Positions 8,901 to 15,340 of a stretch of DNA of 18,073 nucleotides are shown piece after piece. Every line of letters begins with the position of its first letter. The stretch's first letter is position 1. The notes beneath the pieces were generated by a model. The model made no database searches. It saw only the letters and a program-made list of their open reading frames with translations, and was not told the origin of the DNA. The stretch is from UBA668 sp052034175 (lineage in GTDB: Bacteria > Actinomycetota > Acidimicrobiia > Acidimicrobiales > Ilumatobacteraceae), in contig JBPOIX010000122.1 of the NCBI GenBank assembly GCA_052034175.1, positions 1-18,073 of the forward strand, given 5' to 3'. The position numbers were made by a program, and so were the translations under genes.

Positions 8901-11900
8901 GACCACCGGGAAGGTGTCGGCGTCGAACGGGGCGGTCGGGTCGACGTCGCTCAACCGGCCGATGTCGATGACCAGGTCTTTCACCGTTGCGCTCCCCGGG
9001 ACGGCCGGCGTGCCGCGCAGGCCGCCCGACACGGAGATCTGGATCTGGGAGAACACGTCGGCCAGCGACGACCCCGGGTCGAGGTCGGAGGGCACCTGCA
9101 GCCCGAACCCGTCGATCTGTAGCGGCAGCCACTTCGGCAGCCAGCTGCTCATGTCCTCGGGCAGGTCGAGGTCGGCGAAGAAGTCGTTGGTGAATCGAGG
9201 CGTGAACGAGCGGTCGAACGTGATGCCACCAACGCGAAGGCCGAAGCCGCTGAGCGCCTCGAACGACTCGTTCAGGGTGAGGCCGATGCCGCTGGTCGGG
9301 TCGCTCAGGCTGCCGTCGATGGTGATCAGCGTGTCGGCCGCGGGCGTGAGGTCGATGTCGATGTCGCCAGCGGTGAACGTCGCCCACGTAGCCGCGGGCA
9401 CCCGCAGCGAGCCGAGGCGGACGTCGATCAGATCGACGGTGAACGGCTCGGTCGGGTCGCCGAAGGCGACGCGGATCTCGAACGTGCCCTGCAGGTCCTC
9501 CAGCGACGCTCCGCCGCTCGTGGCAGCGGAGAAGCCGACCACCGCGGTGGCGTTGAGCTCGGCACCGTGGGCACCATCGGTGACCGTGCCGGCGAGCGTG
9601 GCCTCGATCGACCCGGAGATGTCGTCGAAGGCTGCGGCGATGCGTGCGGAACCCGCGACCGTCGGCGCGCTGCCGTCGGCCTCGAGGCCATCGACGGTGA
9701 TCGACGCGTCGATCGTCACCTCGCCCACTTCCAGGCCCTGCAGCCCGAGGCCGAGCGGGCCGATGTCGGTGGGCACGATCACCAGTGGGTCGGTGGACTG
9801 CACATGCGCGGCCAGGCTGAACTGCCGGTCCGCCAGTGGCGAGGTGGGGGTGATCACCGCACCGCCCAACTGCACGGTGGGCGTGAACGGCAGGCCGGCG
9901 AAGCGGCTCATGTCCACCACTCCGTCGATGCGCACGATGAACGAGCTGAGGTCCTCCACCCGGCCGTCGGGGGCGACATCGGTGAACTCCAGCCGCAAGG
10001 CCGTGAGGTCGACGGGGATGATGCCGCCGAGGCCGAGGCTGGTGGCGAAGCCGTCGGGCTGTGCAACCACCGCGGACGACGCGCTGAAGCGACCGTCGTC
10101 GAACAGCAGCAGGTCGGTGATCGTCACCGTCAACCCGCCGAGCGAGGGCGCGGTGGCCACCACCTCGCCAAGGCTGAGCAGCACCCCGTCCACCGCCGGT
10201 ACGTCGAGCGCGATCGTGTCGACATCGAGCTCCAGCGCATCACCGATCGCCGCGTGCAGCGAGTCGGCGTCGAGGTGCAGCGCCGTGCTGCCCTCCAGCC
10301 GGGCGACCACCCCCGTGAGAGTGGCGATGGCGGTGCCGCCCGAGTCGCGGAGCTCGGCGACGTCAGCGGTCGCCGTGATCGACAGGTTGGGTGTGCCCAC
10401 GACGTCGCCCGCGAAGTCCACGGTCACGTCCACCAGGCGCACCGGGCCGACGATCAGCTCCGCCGCGGTGGCGGTGCCCTCCAACTCCCAGCCGTCACCG
10501 ACGAGACGCAGGGTGGCGTCGAGCACGACGGCCGAGGGGCCCTCACCGACGACCATGCCGAGGTCCACGGTGAGGTCCACCACGGCGTCGCCCACGGGGG
10601 GCTGGGCGACGAAGCCGTGGCCGTCGAGACGGGTGATGAGGAAGCCGCCGAGGTCGAGCTCGTCGGCCGGCGTGAGGCTGCCCTCGACCTCCCAGCCTTG
10701 AACGCCTTCGCGCTCGGTGAGCGTGCCCGCCAACACGAGCGCGGTGGGCGCTGCCACCCCGCCGACGGCGAAGCCGGGCAGTTCCTGCGTGAGCTGCAGG
10801 TGTTGGGTGGTGGCGACGTCAGTGGCGCCCGCGGTGCCCTCGGTGAGCGTCCACGTGGCGTCCCAGTCGAGCGTGGTGTTCTCCACGGTGGCGGTGAGGT
10901 CGAGCGCCGCGGTGCCGGTGATGATCGGGAACAGCTGCAGGCTCGCCAGGTCGGCAGCGCGCAGGCGTGCGGTGCGGTCCACGTCGGAGCGCACGGAGAG
11001 GAACAGGTTCGCCTCGCCGTTGCCGTCGAGGTCGGTGCCGGGCGTGCCGAGCACCGTGCCGGCGCCGGTGACCGTGCCGACGCCGCTGACCCCCAGCTCC
11101 AGCCCGGTGGAGCCGAGCACGTACACGCCGTCCTCGTCGACACCGGCGGTGATCGTGATGCGCAGGTCGGCGCTCCAGGCGATGTTCACATCGAGGCCGA
11201 GGGCGCGGGCCAGGCCCTGCAGGGCATCCGGCGTGGCGCCGCTGAGGTCGCCGCTGAACCCGGCGTCCACGAGCAGGTCAGAGAGGGTGCGGACGCAAGT
11301 GACCTGGATGATGTCGCCGGCTCGTGTCGGCTCGGGCTTCCCGCCTGCACCGCCCAGCGCGAAGTCGGCCGGGCAGCCGACGGCTTCCATGTCGGCCACG
11401 AGGGCCTCCATCGTGTCGGCCAGCGGGTCGAACTCGAAGGGCGGCTGGAGGTCGAGCTGCTGCCCGACGCCGAAGGCCGACGCCGTTGCCGGCGGCACCA
11501 GCGGCGGCTGCGGCTCGGGCACACCTGCGGCCGGCCAGTCCACGTCGGGTGCGTTCAGTGCGTCGGCGTACTCCTGGGCCAGTTCGGCGTTGCGCTGTTC
11601 GATCGCGGCACGCAGCTCGTCGGCCGTCGTGTCGGGCGGTGCCACGTCGTCCTCGACCAACAGCACCTGGCCGCTGTCGTCGGACTGCCCGGACGTGTTG
11701 AACCGGGCCGGGTGCTGCAACGCCACCGTCACCCCGACGTCGCCGGTGAACACGTCGTCGGAAGTGAACGTCACGAAGACGAACTTCGAGGTATCCCCGG
11801 GCTGGAAGGTCACGGACGCGGGGCTGATGCTGAACCGCCCGTCCAGCTCCGCGGCGAAGGACTGCGCGAGGAAGTCGACGCGATAGGGCTGCGCCGGGTC

Positions 11901-13733
11901 GGGGTTGAGCAGGCGCACCTCGAGCGTCACCGTCACTGCGTCGACATCCTCCTCGGTGACCCGGCGGAGGAAACCGTCGCCCACAGGGTCCGACGGCAGG
12001 CGCACGACCCGTGCCCGCGGCAACCGGGTGCTGTCGAGGATCGTCACGCTCGTGACGGCGAGCACCGCGTTGGTGAACCCCAGCGCGGTACCGCGCGCCT
12101 CGAGGCTCAGCGTCTCCGCTTGGAGGTCCTGCGGGTCGTCGTTCTCGATCACCGTCAGGTCGAACGGTGCGCTCTGGGTGGCGCCTGCCGGAATCGTGAC
12201 CGCGACGTCGAACGCCTCGAAGTCCTCGCCGGCAACGGCGTTGCCGGAGGCCAGCGTGCTCACGTGGTAGGTGACGTCCACCGCCGGGGCGTGGGCGATC
12301 TGCAGCCGGAACGTCTCCCCGCCGAACCCCTCGTCGATGAACACCTCCCCGTCGGGAGTGAACGTCGGCGTGGGATGGTCGCCGCTGTCCTGCAGGGTGA
12401 CGGTGGTGGTGCCGTTCAGGACCGTGCCTTCGCTCGGGGTGCCCAGGTGCACCTGGAACGCCTCGGTGCCTTCCCACACCGCGTTGTCGGTGGTCGGGAG
12501 GATGATGCTGATCGAGTCGACGCCCGGCTCGAACACCAACTCGTGCGGGGCGGCGGACAGGTCGACATCCGCGCCCGGGCCCTCCAACTCGGCAGTCCCG
12601 GCGACATAGGTGACCGGCACGATCACGGTCGACACGCGGCTGCCGGTGCGATGCACGATCAGCTGCAGCGGGTTGCCCTCGTCGACGAACTCGTCCTCGG
12701 CGACGAAGAACTCGTCGCTGCCGCCGGTGTCGACGATCGTCAGGTGCAGCAACGCTGTCGCCGGCCGCAGGAACGATCCGTTGAGCACCCCGGCGATCGG
12801 TGCCAACGCCTCGCCGTCGGACGGCATCGCGTACAGCGCGATCGTGTAGTGCTCGGCCCCTTCGTCGATGCCGTCGGACGGGATGTCCAGGTCCACCAGC
12901 CATTGGCCGCCGTCGAAGAAGCGCTGTGTGATCGGCTCGCCGATGGTGGCGCCGTCGAGCGTGTAGTCGCTGTCGCTGCCGGCAGCCGCGGCGGCGTTCG
13001 GGCCGCGGGGTGCGAGGAGTGCCGTCTGGCTGGCAGGGTCGATCGGTTCTTCGACCAACGTCATGTCGACCGGCCCCTCTTCGGAGAAGCCGAGCTGGGT
13101 GATGTTCAGCGTGCGCGACTCGCCCTCCGCCAACGTCAGCGCGAGGTCGTACAGCAGCGGCGGCTCACTCTGCTCGAGGAAGCCGACCTCGCGGTACGGC
13201 TCGGCGTCGACGATGGTGACCGTGCGCGTGTCGAGCACGGTGCCGGCCAGGTCGGTGAGCTGCAGCTCGAACGGCCGGTCCACCGGCACGTCGTTCGAGA
13301 AGCCGAGGTCGATGAAGTGCGAACCGGTCGTGGCCAAGTTGGCGGGGATGGTGAACACCGAGTCGAACGCCGGGATGTGGGTGGGGATGGTGGCCGCCCA
13401 CGGGTGCACCGGCGAGCCGCCCGTGCCGTCGAGCACCTTGGTGCGGACGTGGAATTGGCGCGGGGAAGGCTGCACCGAGGCGGCGCGAACCTGGAAGAAC
13501 ACGTTGGCGCCTTCGGGCACGAACTCCGTCGCCATCTCGAAGCACACCTCGCTGCAGCCGCCCGTGGCCGCGCCAGGGGTTGCGGCACCGGGGGTTGCCG
13601 CGCCGGGGGTTGCCGCCGCGGCCGGAGCGGCGGCCGCCGGCACGAGCGGAACGGCCGCCATGGTCGTGATGACGGCGACGGCCAGGCGCCATGCGCGCCC
13701 CCGTACCGTCGACGCTTGCACCCTCGTATCCAC
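2871..13733 (-). CDS. Giant sortase-anchored surface protein with Calx-beta-like modules, beta-rich repeat body and HYR domain
   Basis: About 3620 residues. The GTG start at 13733 is chosen because GAAGAGG lies five bases upstream and it opens directly on a signal peptide (Arg-rich n-region, hydrophobic LAVAVITTMAAVPLV, Ala-rich end). An ATG at 13748 adds five residues but lacks a good ribosome site. Domains seen: ATPGA linker at residues 41-56; beta-sandwich modules of Calx-beta type from about 60 to 690, clearest at 338-565 with DEFVDEG, GEDFEAFDVAVTIPAGAT and ENDDP; a long repetitive beta-rich body at about 750-3380 with alternating hydrophobic strands; an EF-hand-like loop DTNGDDIVSPSE at 1909-1920; an HYR-like domain at about 3396-3476 (CTPGSGSLFGVGTTTTVTC, then ARDAAGNS); a further beta domain; LPSTG at 3580-3584, a membrane helix and RTRRR. 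The features fit a wall-attached adhesin or scaffold. The body matches no family I can name with confidence. Codons are strongly C/G-ending with no frameshift seen. Confidence 0.93.
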   Translation of the reverse strand: MDTRVQASTVRGRAWRLAVAVITTMAAVPLVPAAAAPAAAATPGAATPGAATPGAATGGCSEVCFEMATEFVPEGANVFFQVRAASVQPSPRQFHVRTKVLDGTGGSPVHPWAATIPTHIPAFDSVFTIPANLATTGSHFIDLGFSNDVPVDRPFELQLTDLAGTVLDTRTVTIVDAEPYREVGFLEQSEPPLLYDLALTLAEGESRTLNITQLGFSEEGPVDMTLVEEPIDPASQTALLAPRGPNAAAAAGSDSDYTLDGATIGEPITQRFFDGGQWLVDLDIPSDGIDEGAEHYTIALYAMPSDGEALAPIAGVLNGSFLRPATALLHLTIVDTGGSDEFFVAEDEFVDEGNPLQLIVHRTGSRVSTVIVPVTYVAGTAELEGPGADVDLSAAPHELVFEPGVDSISIILPTTDNAVWEGTEAFQVHLGTPSEGTVLNGTTTVTLQDSGDHPTPTFTPDGEVFIDEGFGGETFRLQIAHAPAVDVTYHVSTLASGNAVAGEDFEAFDVAVTIPAGATQSAPFDLTVIENDDPQDLQAETLSLEARGTALGFTNAVLAVTSVTILDSTRLPRARVVRLPSDPVGDGFLRRVTEEDVDAVTVTLEVRLLNPDPAQPYRVDFLAQSFAAELDGRFSISPASVTFQPGDTSKFVFVTFTSDDVFTGDVGVTVALQHPARFNTSGQSDDSGQVLLVEDDVAPPDTTADELRAAIEQRNAELAQEYADALNAPDVDWPAAGVPEPQPPLVPPATASAFGVGQQLDLQPPFEFDPLADTMEALVADMEAVGCPADFALGGAGGKPEPTRAGDIIQVTCVRTLSDLLVDAGFSGDLSGATPDALQGLARALGLDVNIAWSADLRITITAGVDEDGVYVLGSTGLELGVSGVGTVTGAGTVLGTPGTDLDGNGEANLFLSVRSDVDRTARLRAADLASLQLFPIITGTAALDLTATVENTTLDWDATWTLTEGTAGATDVATTQHLQLTQELPGFAVGGVAAPTALVLAGTLTEREGVQGWEVEGSLTPADELDLGGFLITRLDGHGFVAQPPVGDAVVDLTVDLGMVVGEGPSAVVLDATLRLVGDGWELEGTATAAELIVGPVRLVDVTVDFAGDVVGTPNLSITATADVAELRDSGGTAIATLTGVVARLEGSTALHLDADSLHAAIGDALELDVDTIALDVPAVDGVLLSLGEVVATAPSLGGLTVTITDLLLFDDGRFSASSAVVAQPDGFATSLGLGGIIPVDLTALRLEFTDVAPDGRVEDLSSFIVRIDGVVDMSRFAGLPFTPTVQLGGAVITPTSPLADRQFSLAAHVQSTDPLVIVPTDIGPLGLGLQGLEVGEVTIDASITVDGLEADGSAPTVAGSARIAAAFDDISGSIEATLAGTVTDGAHGAELNATAVVGFSAATSGGASLEDLQGTFEIRVAFGDPTEPFTVDLIDVRLGSLRVPAATWATFTAGDIDIDLTPAADTLITIDGSLSDPTSGIGLTLNESFEALSGFGLRVGGITFDRSFTPRFTNDFFADLDLPEDMSSWLPKWLPLQIDGFGLQVPSDLDPGSSLADVFSQIQISVSGGLRGTPAVPGSATVKDLVIDIGRLSDVDPTAPFDADTFPVVNLSGVRLAIEPALNLGAARISGELTFGTVEVENRDGELETVVYGRIRGGLSSPAIDAGADLVITEYGPVLLRVTAPLGVPLGPTGLILTSVTGAAAFGEVGLPTPQQGHPEELINAIIDLPTDASLDEEGIRAAVGPSVRDEVPTWTQGLALALEGDLTHVAAAGMLKGKVTIGVNLSASAGVQIIGRGEVEVFGIPLTDTISLDGSLAVAGIMISLGDPLNPQIDLAFQSPTPGSPFAVVFPEAVTVSAQLHTDGIVTGIAAGLDAFIDSMSSGALAALASSLERDRSSALSRLVLDTNGDDIVSPSENAATITVALLQARLGVLLTNPIDTVGPLLQAISDDLAQMDLGDGVEALNEFLEITRTAGAAALAAAGEEFNPSFTFKGAMQPLMLGIPMGEPTNAITVAIDRTSLRFEVTTSVIENLKDLADKIIPGASAILTTVTLGGHDSLTFGIQVPVPTLLDVVLYGGSLPTFDPELPSQNWSINFAGSFTQFGMQAEVRGFVTSAGNQTLVDQKVERRYPGAPGYDPTVAPDADMVQFTRQVDYDNLLRFGGIVLNGRLEVPRLITDPVDVIRDLPPIPDGLAEALPWFDQFSDTLFATETPVQLTVLIPGFTAVFDAPAGDARDEAFDDWVNAFSVTGVFEGTRQTEDSDPVARLLSIPIGEGRLLATAAGLEVTAGIPLIGVEGTFTLKVEKLDGIPVPSAGVDVSLDVAEALAALRDLGLPESFSLATGDGASFGFRAFTPGFDPDSDDPLRRSGGVGLSALLDLTGIVEDARFDLAIDPVGTGFGPDFSATAEVGKIGPFAGTGVRDAVLTVRKLGDGFSLDVGGIATVLGQDWTLDGALGPDLTGQLTLIGSGGDLPDVGGFQFVEGGFALQFTRDPASHKLQASMGIGGKVALPSWLAGRVDTGGQAPGAALAASAPAPAPTVTVAGCTGPDDALELRLAIGRVRLDESGAAVLTGTGKPLAIDPAAPCVLPPNLLGLDDDDARLVVRRVGGVTKVAVDGAVVVGGDLPTFVIGGSLSTDGTGTLRVRFDTSGLNLGGFLLTGGADLTLLGGNKFSLAVDARTSIAGLVNSARVSGNITETGIQSLNISATGITIPNVTIDSATLTLLKVGNGYRVDAAAKVRIRSVSAGSPASAVLDVSGSVQPNGNFSLGFVLTNARLLNVPFTGSLFLEKTGSSVTVRADSSYTLWSTTLKAGGSLTVGVNGISGSLLLTTVDASGNPTTLKIGGYELGGTLRAQFTISGATNTASVQLENGKVVVPGIGQLDMTAALSLDGTGHFSIGTPNGIRLGGSSSPFFGVGTYRLSLDAGVVRFQATGAGIEYRDGTTVVFSAVVPTFRIGSDGIVDVSTNGFRIGSSTGLNLNVGPARVLVNGPALTARLSLPAATLNVPLLADGTPGRPRLGTPAFEINVGTFRYVLFDARTLDLGLMRLNGRLVFERPAGGALRLAIEANGNGVPFVDLGTMGRIDLPAFSVASNGAIDITATTTRLGLSNIPFEIRDASFRLQSDGITLTLAVNGGSLRVPAMSQPINLPNFSFTTATSFSHDFVIPALELGPFFETDEATFRLQMNRNGAQLQLVNSGAGGPAVHMFGGSTLKLDSLLIDTAGTFSGQVTGELELFGHELATATMAVTLESGFAKITLPASKKKTIDLGFISVSVSGFARSDGKFSFTGSASTDGNIFGVVSWDGSATMTIANTGVTGSYDGEVSLFGITGGSSGSIDATGTVTGTLSVDLNFDGRTSGFFVCDWDGCPRLQRESVSYTFDLGGAINPDTTSPTMTQPLSPTIITSQKSGSIPVYYNQPTAHDSRDGTLAARCTPGSGSLFGVGTTTTVTCTARDAAGNSVTKTFTITVRMGAGFTFFSGNTVVADVGGFAAGTATSAAVFSDPLLLAEQAAGANGRVRYELHLPTDLPPGDHHIVVAGTAPDGTAVLWVVPITVGQGGVVVAIRNDAVVPDRQLPSTGGGSGVARVLVPAAWCLLLLGLALVVASSVRTRRRGV
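11640..13555 (-). other. N-terminal block of Calx-beta-like modules within the giant protein
   Basis: Residues about 60-700 read as four or five successive beta-sandwich modules of roughly 110-135 residues, several ending in a strand such as TVTLQDSGD, VTSVTILDSTR or GQVLLVEDD followed by a new start. The middle two have the Calx-beta pattern: an acidic entry such as FVAEDEFVDEG, a FEPGVDS or IPAGAT strand, then an acidic loop before ETLSLEAR. Calx-beta domains bind calcium and are common in bacterial adhesins and extracellular matrix proteins. The block ends in a short predicted helix (ELRAAIEQRNAELAQEY). Assignment of the two middle modules is good; the outer ones are looser. Confidence 0.65.
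13571..13615 (-). repeat. Three tandem 15-base repeats coding (A)ATPGA
   Basis: Three successive 15-base units on the plus strand (13571-13585, 13586-13600, 13601-13615) share the pattern C-R-C-C-R-G-G-G-G-T-T-G-C-S-G and differ at only a few positions. They encode repeated ATPGA pentapeptides just after the signal peptide of the giant protein. Such short in-frame repeats can change copy number by slippage without breaking the frame, altering linker length. Confidence 0.8.
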
Positions 13734-13738
13734 GGCTA

Positions 13739-13745
13739 CCTCTTC
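13739..13745 (-). promoter_or_regulatory. Shine-Dalgarno site of the giant surface-protein gene
   Basis: GAAGAGG on the minus strand lies five bases upstream of the GTG at 13733. The in-frame ATG at 13748 directly precedes this purine run and has only a weak site (CCGCCGGGC) before it. The GTG is therefore the more likely start. Confidence 0.6.
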
Positions 13746-13756
13746 CATGCCCGGCG

Positions 13757-13771
13757 GTACGGCGACCGTAC
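13757..13771. promoter_or_regulatory. Small perfect inverted repeat upstream of the giant gene
   Basis: GTACGG (13757-13762) and CCGTAC (13766-13771) are perfect inverted arms with a three-base CGA spacer, 23 bases upstream of the GTG start of the giant gene. It could be an operator or a short leader hairpin. Six-base arms in GC-rich DNA can arise by chance, so this is weak evidence of regulation. Confidence 0.3.
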
Positions 13772-13883
13772 GACGACCGGTTCTCGCGAACCCTCCGTGC
13801 GCGCACGGAACTTCGCGGTGCAGGCGCGGACCGTGCAACCGGGCAGCCCGGGCCGAGCGGACACGGGCCCTCCGGCGCCAAGT

Positions 13884-13920
13884 TGTGCACCATGTAGCGC
13901 CGGGAGCTACATGCTGCACA
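13884..13920. promoter_or_regulatory. Long near-perfect inverted repeat in the divergent intergenic region
   Basis: Arm TGTGCACCATGTAGC (13884-13898) and arm GCTACATGCTGCACA (13906-13920) pair over 15 positions with one C/C mismatch, around a seven-base spacer. The repeat lies between two divergently transcribed genes, 77 bases before the kinase ATG and about 150 bases before the giant gene's start. Position and symmetry fit a dimeric repressor operator serving one or both promoters; as RNA it would form a stable hairpin on either strand. No binding protein can be named from the sequence. The remainder of 13734-13997 shows no convincing gene or further promoter. Confidence 0.55.
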
Positions 13921-13997
13921 CGGAGCCGCGTTCGGGAGTGCGTCCGCCGCCGAGGTATTCGCTGGATCGGGGGGCTGAGGTGCGGCACGCTGGGCCG

Positions 13998-14927
13998 ATG
14001 GACGCACCCTCCCGGCCGAGCGACAACAAGCCCCCGCTGGCCGACGTCCGGGCGTTCCTGCGGCAGCACCACGGCATCGAGCCCACCGACATCGAGGTGT
14101 TGGAGGGCGGCTACTGGTCAGCGGCGTTCGGGTACCGGGCCGGCGACGACGAGCTGGTGCTGCGCGTCAACGACAACCCGGATGGCTTCCGCGACGATGA
14201 GCGGGCGATGCGCGACGCGTCCGCGGCGTTGCCCGTGCCCGAGGTGCTGGCCATCGGTGAAGGTTTCGGCCGCTGGTTCGCGATATCTCGCCGCCACCAC
14301 GGTCGCTTCCTCGAAGCCGTCGGCGCGGACGAGGCCGCAGCACTGGGCCCGACGGTGGTGCGCCTGCTGGCTGCGCTGCGGGCAGTCCCCGACCGTGGTG
14401 TCGCATCGACGCCCTGGCACGACTGGCTGCTCGACGGCATCACCGACCGGCCTGGGCGGCACACCTCCGGCTGGAGGGAGAAGCTCACCGACCACCCTGC
14501 GGTGGAGCGCACCTTCACGGCCGCCGACACGCGCATCCGTTCCCTGCTGCCCGCCTGCCCGGATCGCCGCCAGCTCGTGCACTCCGACCTGCTGCACTAC
14601 AACGTGCTGGTCACCCCCGCCGCCGACGCGGTGACCGCGGTCTTCTCCTGGAAGTGCGCCACCTGGGGCGACGCGCTGTACGACCTGGCCTGGTGCACGT
14701 TCTGGGGCCGCTGGCACGAGGGCATCGGTGCGCTCGATCTGTGGAGCCGGGTGGCCCCCGCCCTGGCACCGGCTGACGCCATCGACGCCGCGGTGCGACA
14801 CCATGCCTACGAACTGCACATCGGTGCGAGCCACCTCGGCTGGTACGCCACCCTCGGCGACACCGAGAACCTGGCCTGGACCGCCCGCCAACTCGACGAA
14901 CTGCTCGAGCGCGGCCCGCGGCGCTAG
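13998..14927 (+). CDS. Aminoglycoside/hygromycin phosphotransferase-like kinase (APH family)
   Basis: 309 residues with the APH protein-kinase-like fold. The N-lobe motif VLRVNDNPDGF and the following SAALPVPEVLAIGE and ISRR closely resemble hygromycin-B 4-O-kinase (Hph) in order and spacing. The catalytic loop HSDLLHYN (H195, D197, N202) matches the family HxDxxxxN motif. The next motif, usually V-I-D-W with a magnesium-binding Asp, reads VFSWKC here, with Ser217 in place of Asp (codon TCC at 14646-14648); GDALYDLAW follows normally. Substrate is unknown: an antibiotic, or a small alcohol or sugar metabolite. The Asp loss may mean altered or lost catalysis. The ATG at 13998 has a weak ribosome site; an in-frame GTG at 13980 behind a G-run is an alternative. 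It is divergent from the giant gene, and its stop overlaps the convergent MmcQ gene. Confidence 0.85.
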   Translation: MDAPSRPSDNKPPLADVRAFLRQHHGIEPTDIEVLEGGYWSAAFGYRAGDDELVLRVNDNPDGFRDDERAMRDASAALPVPEVLAIGEGFGRWFAISRRHHGRFLEAVGADEAAALGPTVVRLLAALRAVPDRGVASTPWHDWLLDGITDRPGRHTSGWREKLTDHPAVERTFTAADTRIRSLLPACPDRRQLVHSDLLHYNVLVTPAADAVTAVFSWKCATWGDALYDLAWCTFWGRWHEGIGALDLWSRVAPALAPADAIDAAVRHHAYELHIGASHLGWYATLGDTENLAWTARQLDELLERGPRR

Positions 14928-15331
14928 GGCTCCGGCGTGGCGGGTCGGTCGACGAGGGCGACGAGCTTCTTCGGGGCCAGCACGCAGTAGCTCTCGGTGA
15001 CGAGTTCGCGCACCTCGTCCCAGTCGGTGCGGTCGTCGAGCACCATCCCGACCGCGTCGCGGCCCCAGCCGAGGATGAAGAACGGATGGCCGGCGTTGCG
15101 CAACACCTCCAACTCGTCCCCGGCGGCGCGGAACGACATCACGACCGACGGGTCGCGCCCGGGCTCGTCGATGCCGATCACGTGCACGAAGGTGTGGGTG
15201 CGCACCCTCCACCGCGTCCCCTTCCACGCCACCTCTTCGCGCACCTCGGGCAACGAGAGGCAGATCTCGCGGAGGCGCACCTCCACCGCTTCGGGCACCT
15301 CGTCGGTGTAGCGCCGTTCGGGCGGGGCCAT
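14924..15331 (-). CDS. MmcQ/YjbR family (DUF419) protein
   Basis: 135 residues, the usual size for this family of small CyaY-fold proteins often labelled DNA-binding. Recognisable segments are LPEVREEVAWKGTRWRV near the N-terminus, FVHVIGID, the Gly-Trp-Gly turn ILGWGRDAVGMVLDD, and the C-terminal DELVTESY-like end VRELVTESYCVLAPKKL. The biochemical role of the family is not established. The ATG at 15331 follows the stop of the regulator gene after nine bases, and a GAGG ribosome site overlaps that stop, so the two genes are probably co-transcribed and translationally coupled. Its TAG shares the CTAG at 14924-14927 with the kinase stop on the other strand. No cysteine cluster, signal peptide or membrane segment is seen. 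Confidence 0.85.
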   Translation of the reverse strand: MAPPERRYTDEVPEAVEVRLREICLSLPEVREEVAWKGTRWRVRTHTFVHVIGIDEPGRDPSVVMSFRAAGDELEVLRNAGHPFFILGWGRDAVGMVLDDRTDWDEVRELVTESYCVLAPKKLVALVDRPATPEP

Positions 15332-15340
15332 CTCGCAGCC

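Noticed and set aside
2748..9122. Plus-strand open frames of 910 and 962 codons opposite the giant gene
   Set aside because: Products are Gly/Ala/Arg/Val/His-rich with no domain sense. They arise because C/G-ending codons on the minus strand suppress stops on the other strand.
9567..13997. N-terminal 1477 codons of the long frame that ends in the kinase
   Set aside because: Only the part from 13998 (or 13980) resembles a protein family; the rest is antisense to the giant gene and crosses the intergenic palindrome.
13734..14072. Extending the giant gene to an ATG at 14072
   Set aside because: The extra 113 codons are Arg-rich, overlap the divergent kinase and the palindrome, and would bury the signal peptide. 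The GTG at 13733 has a proper ribosome site.
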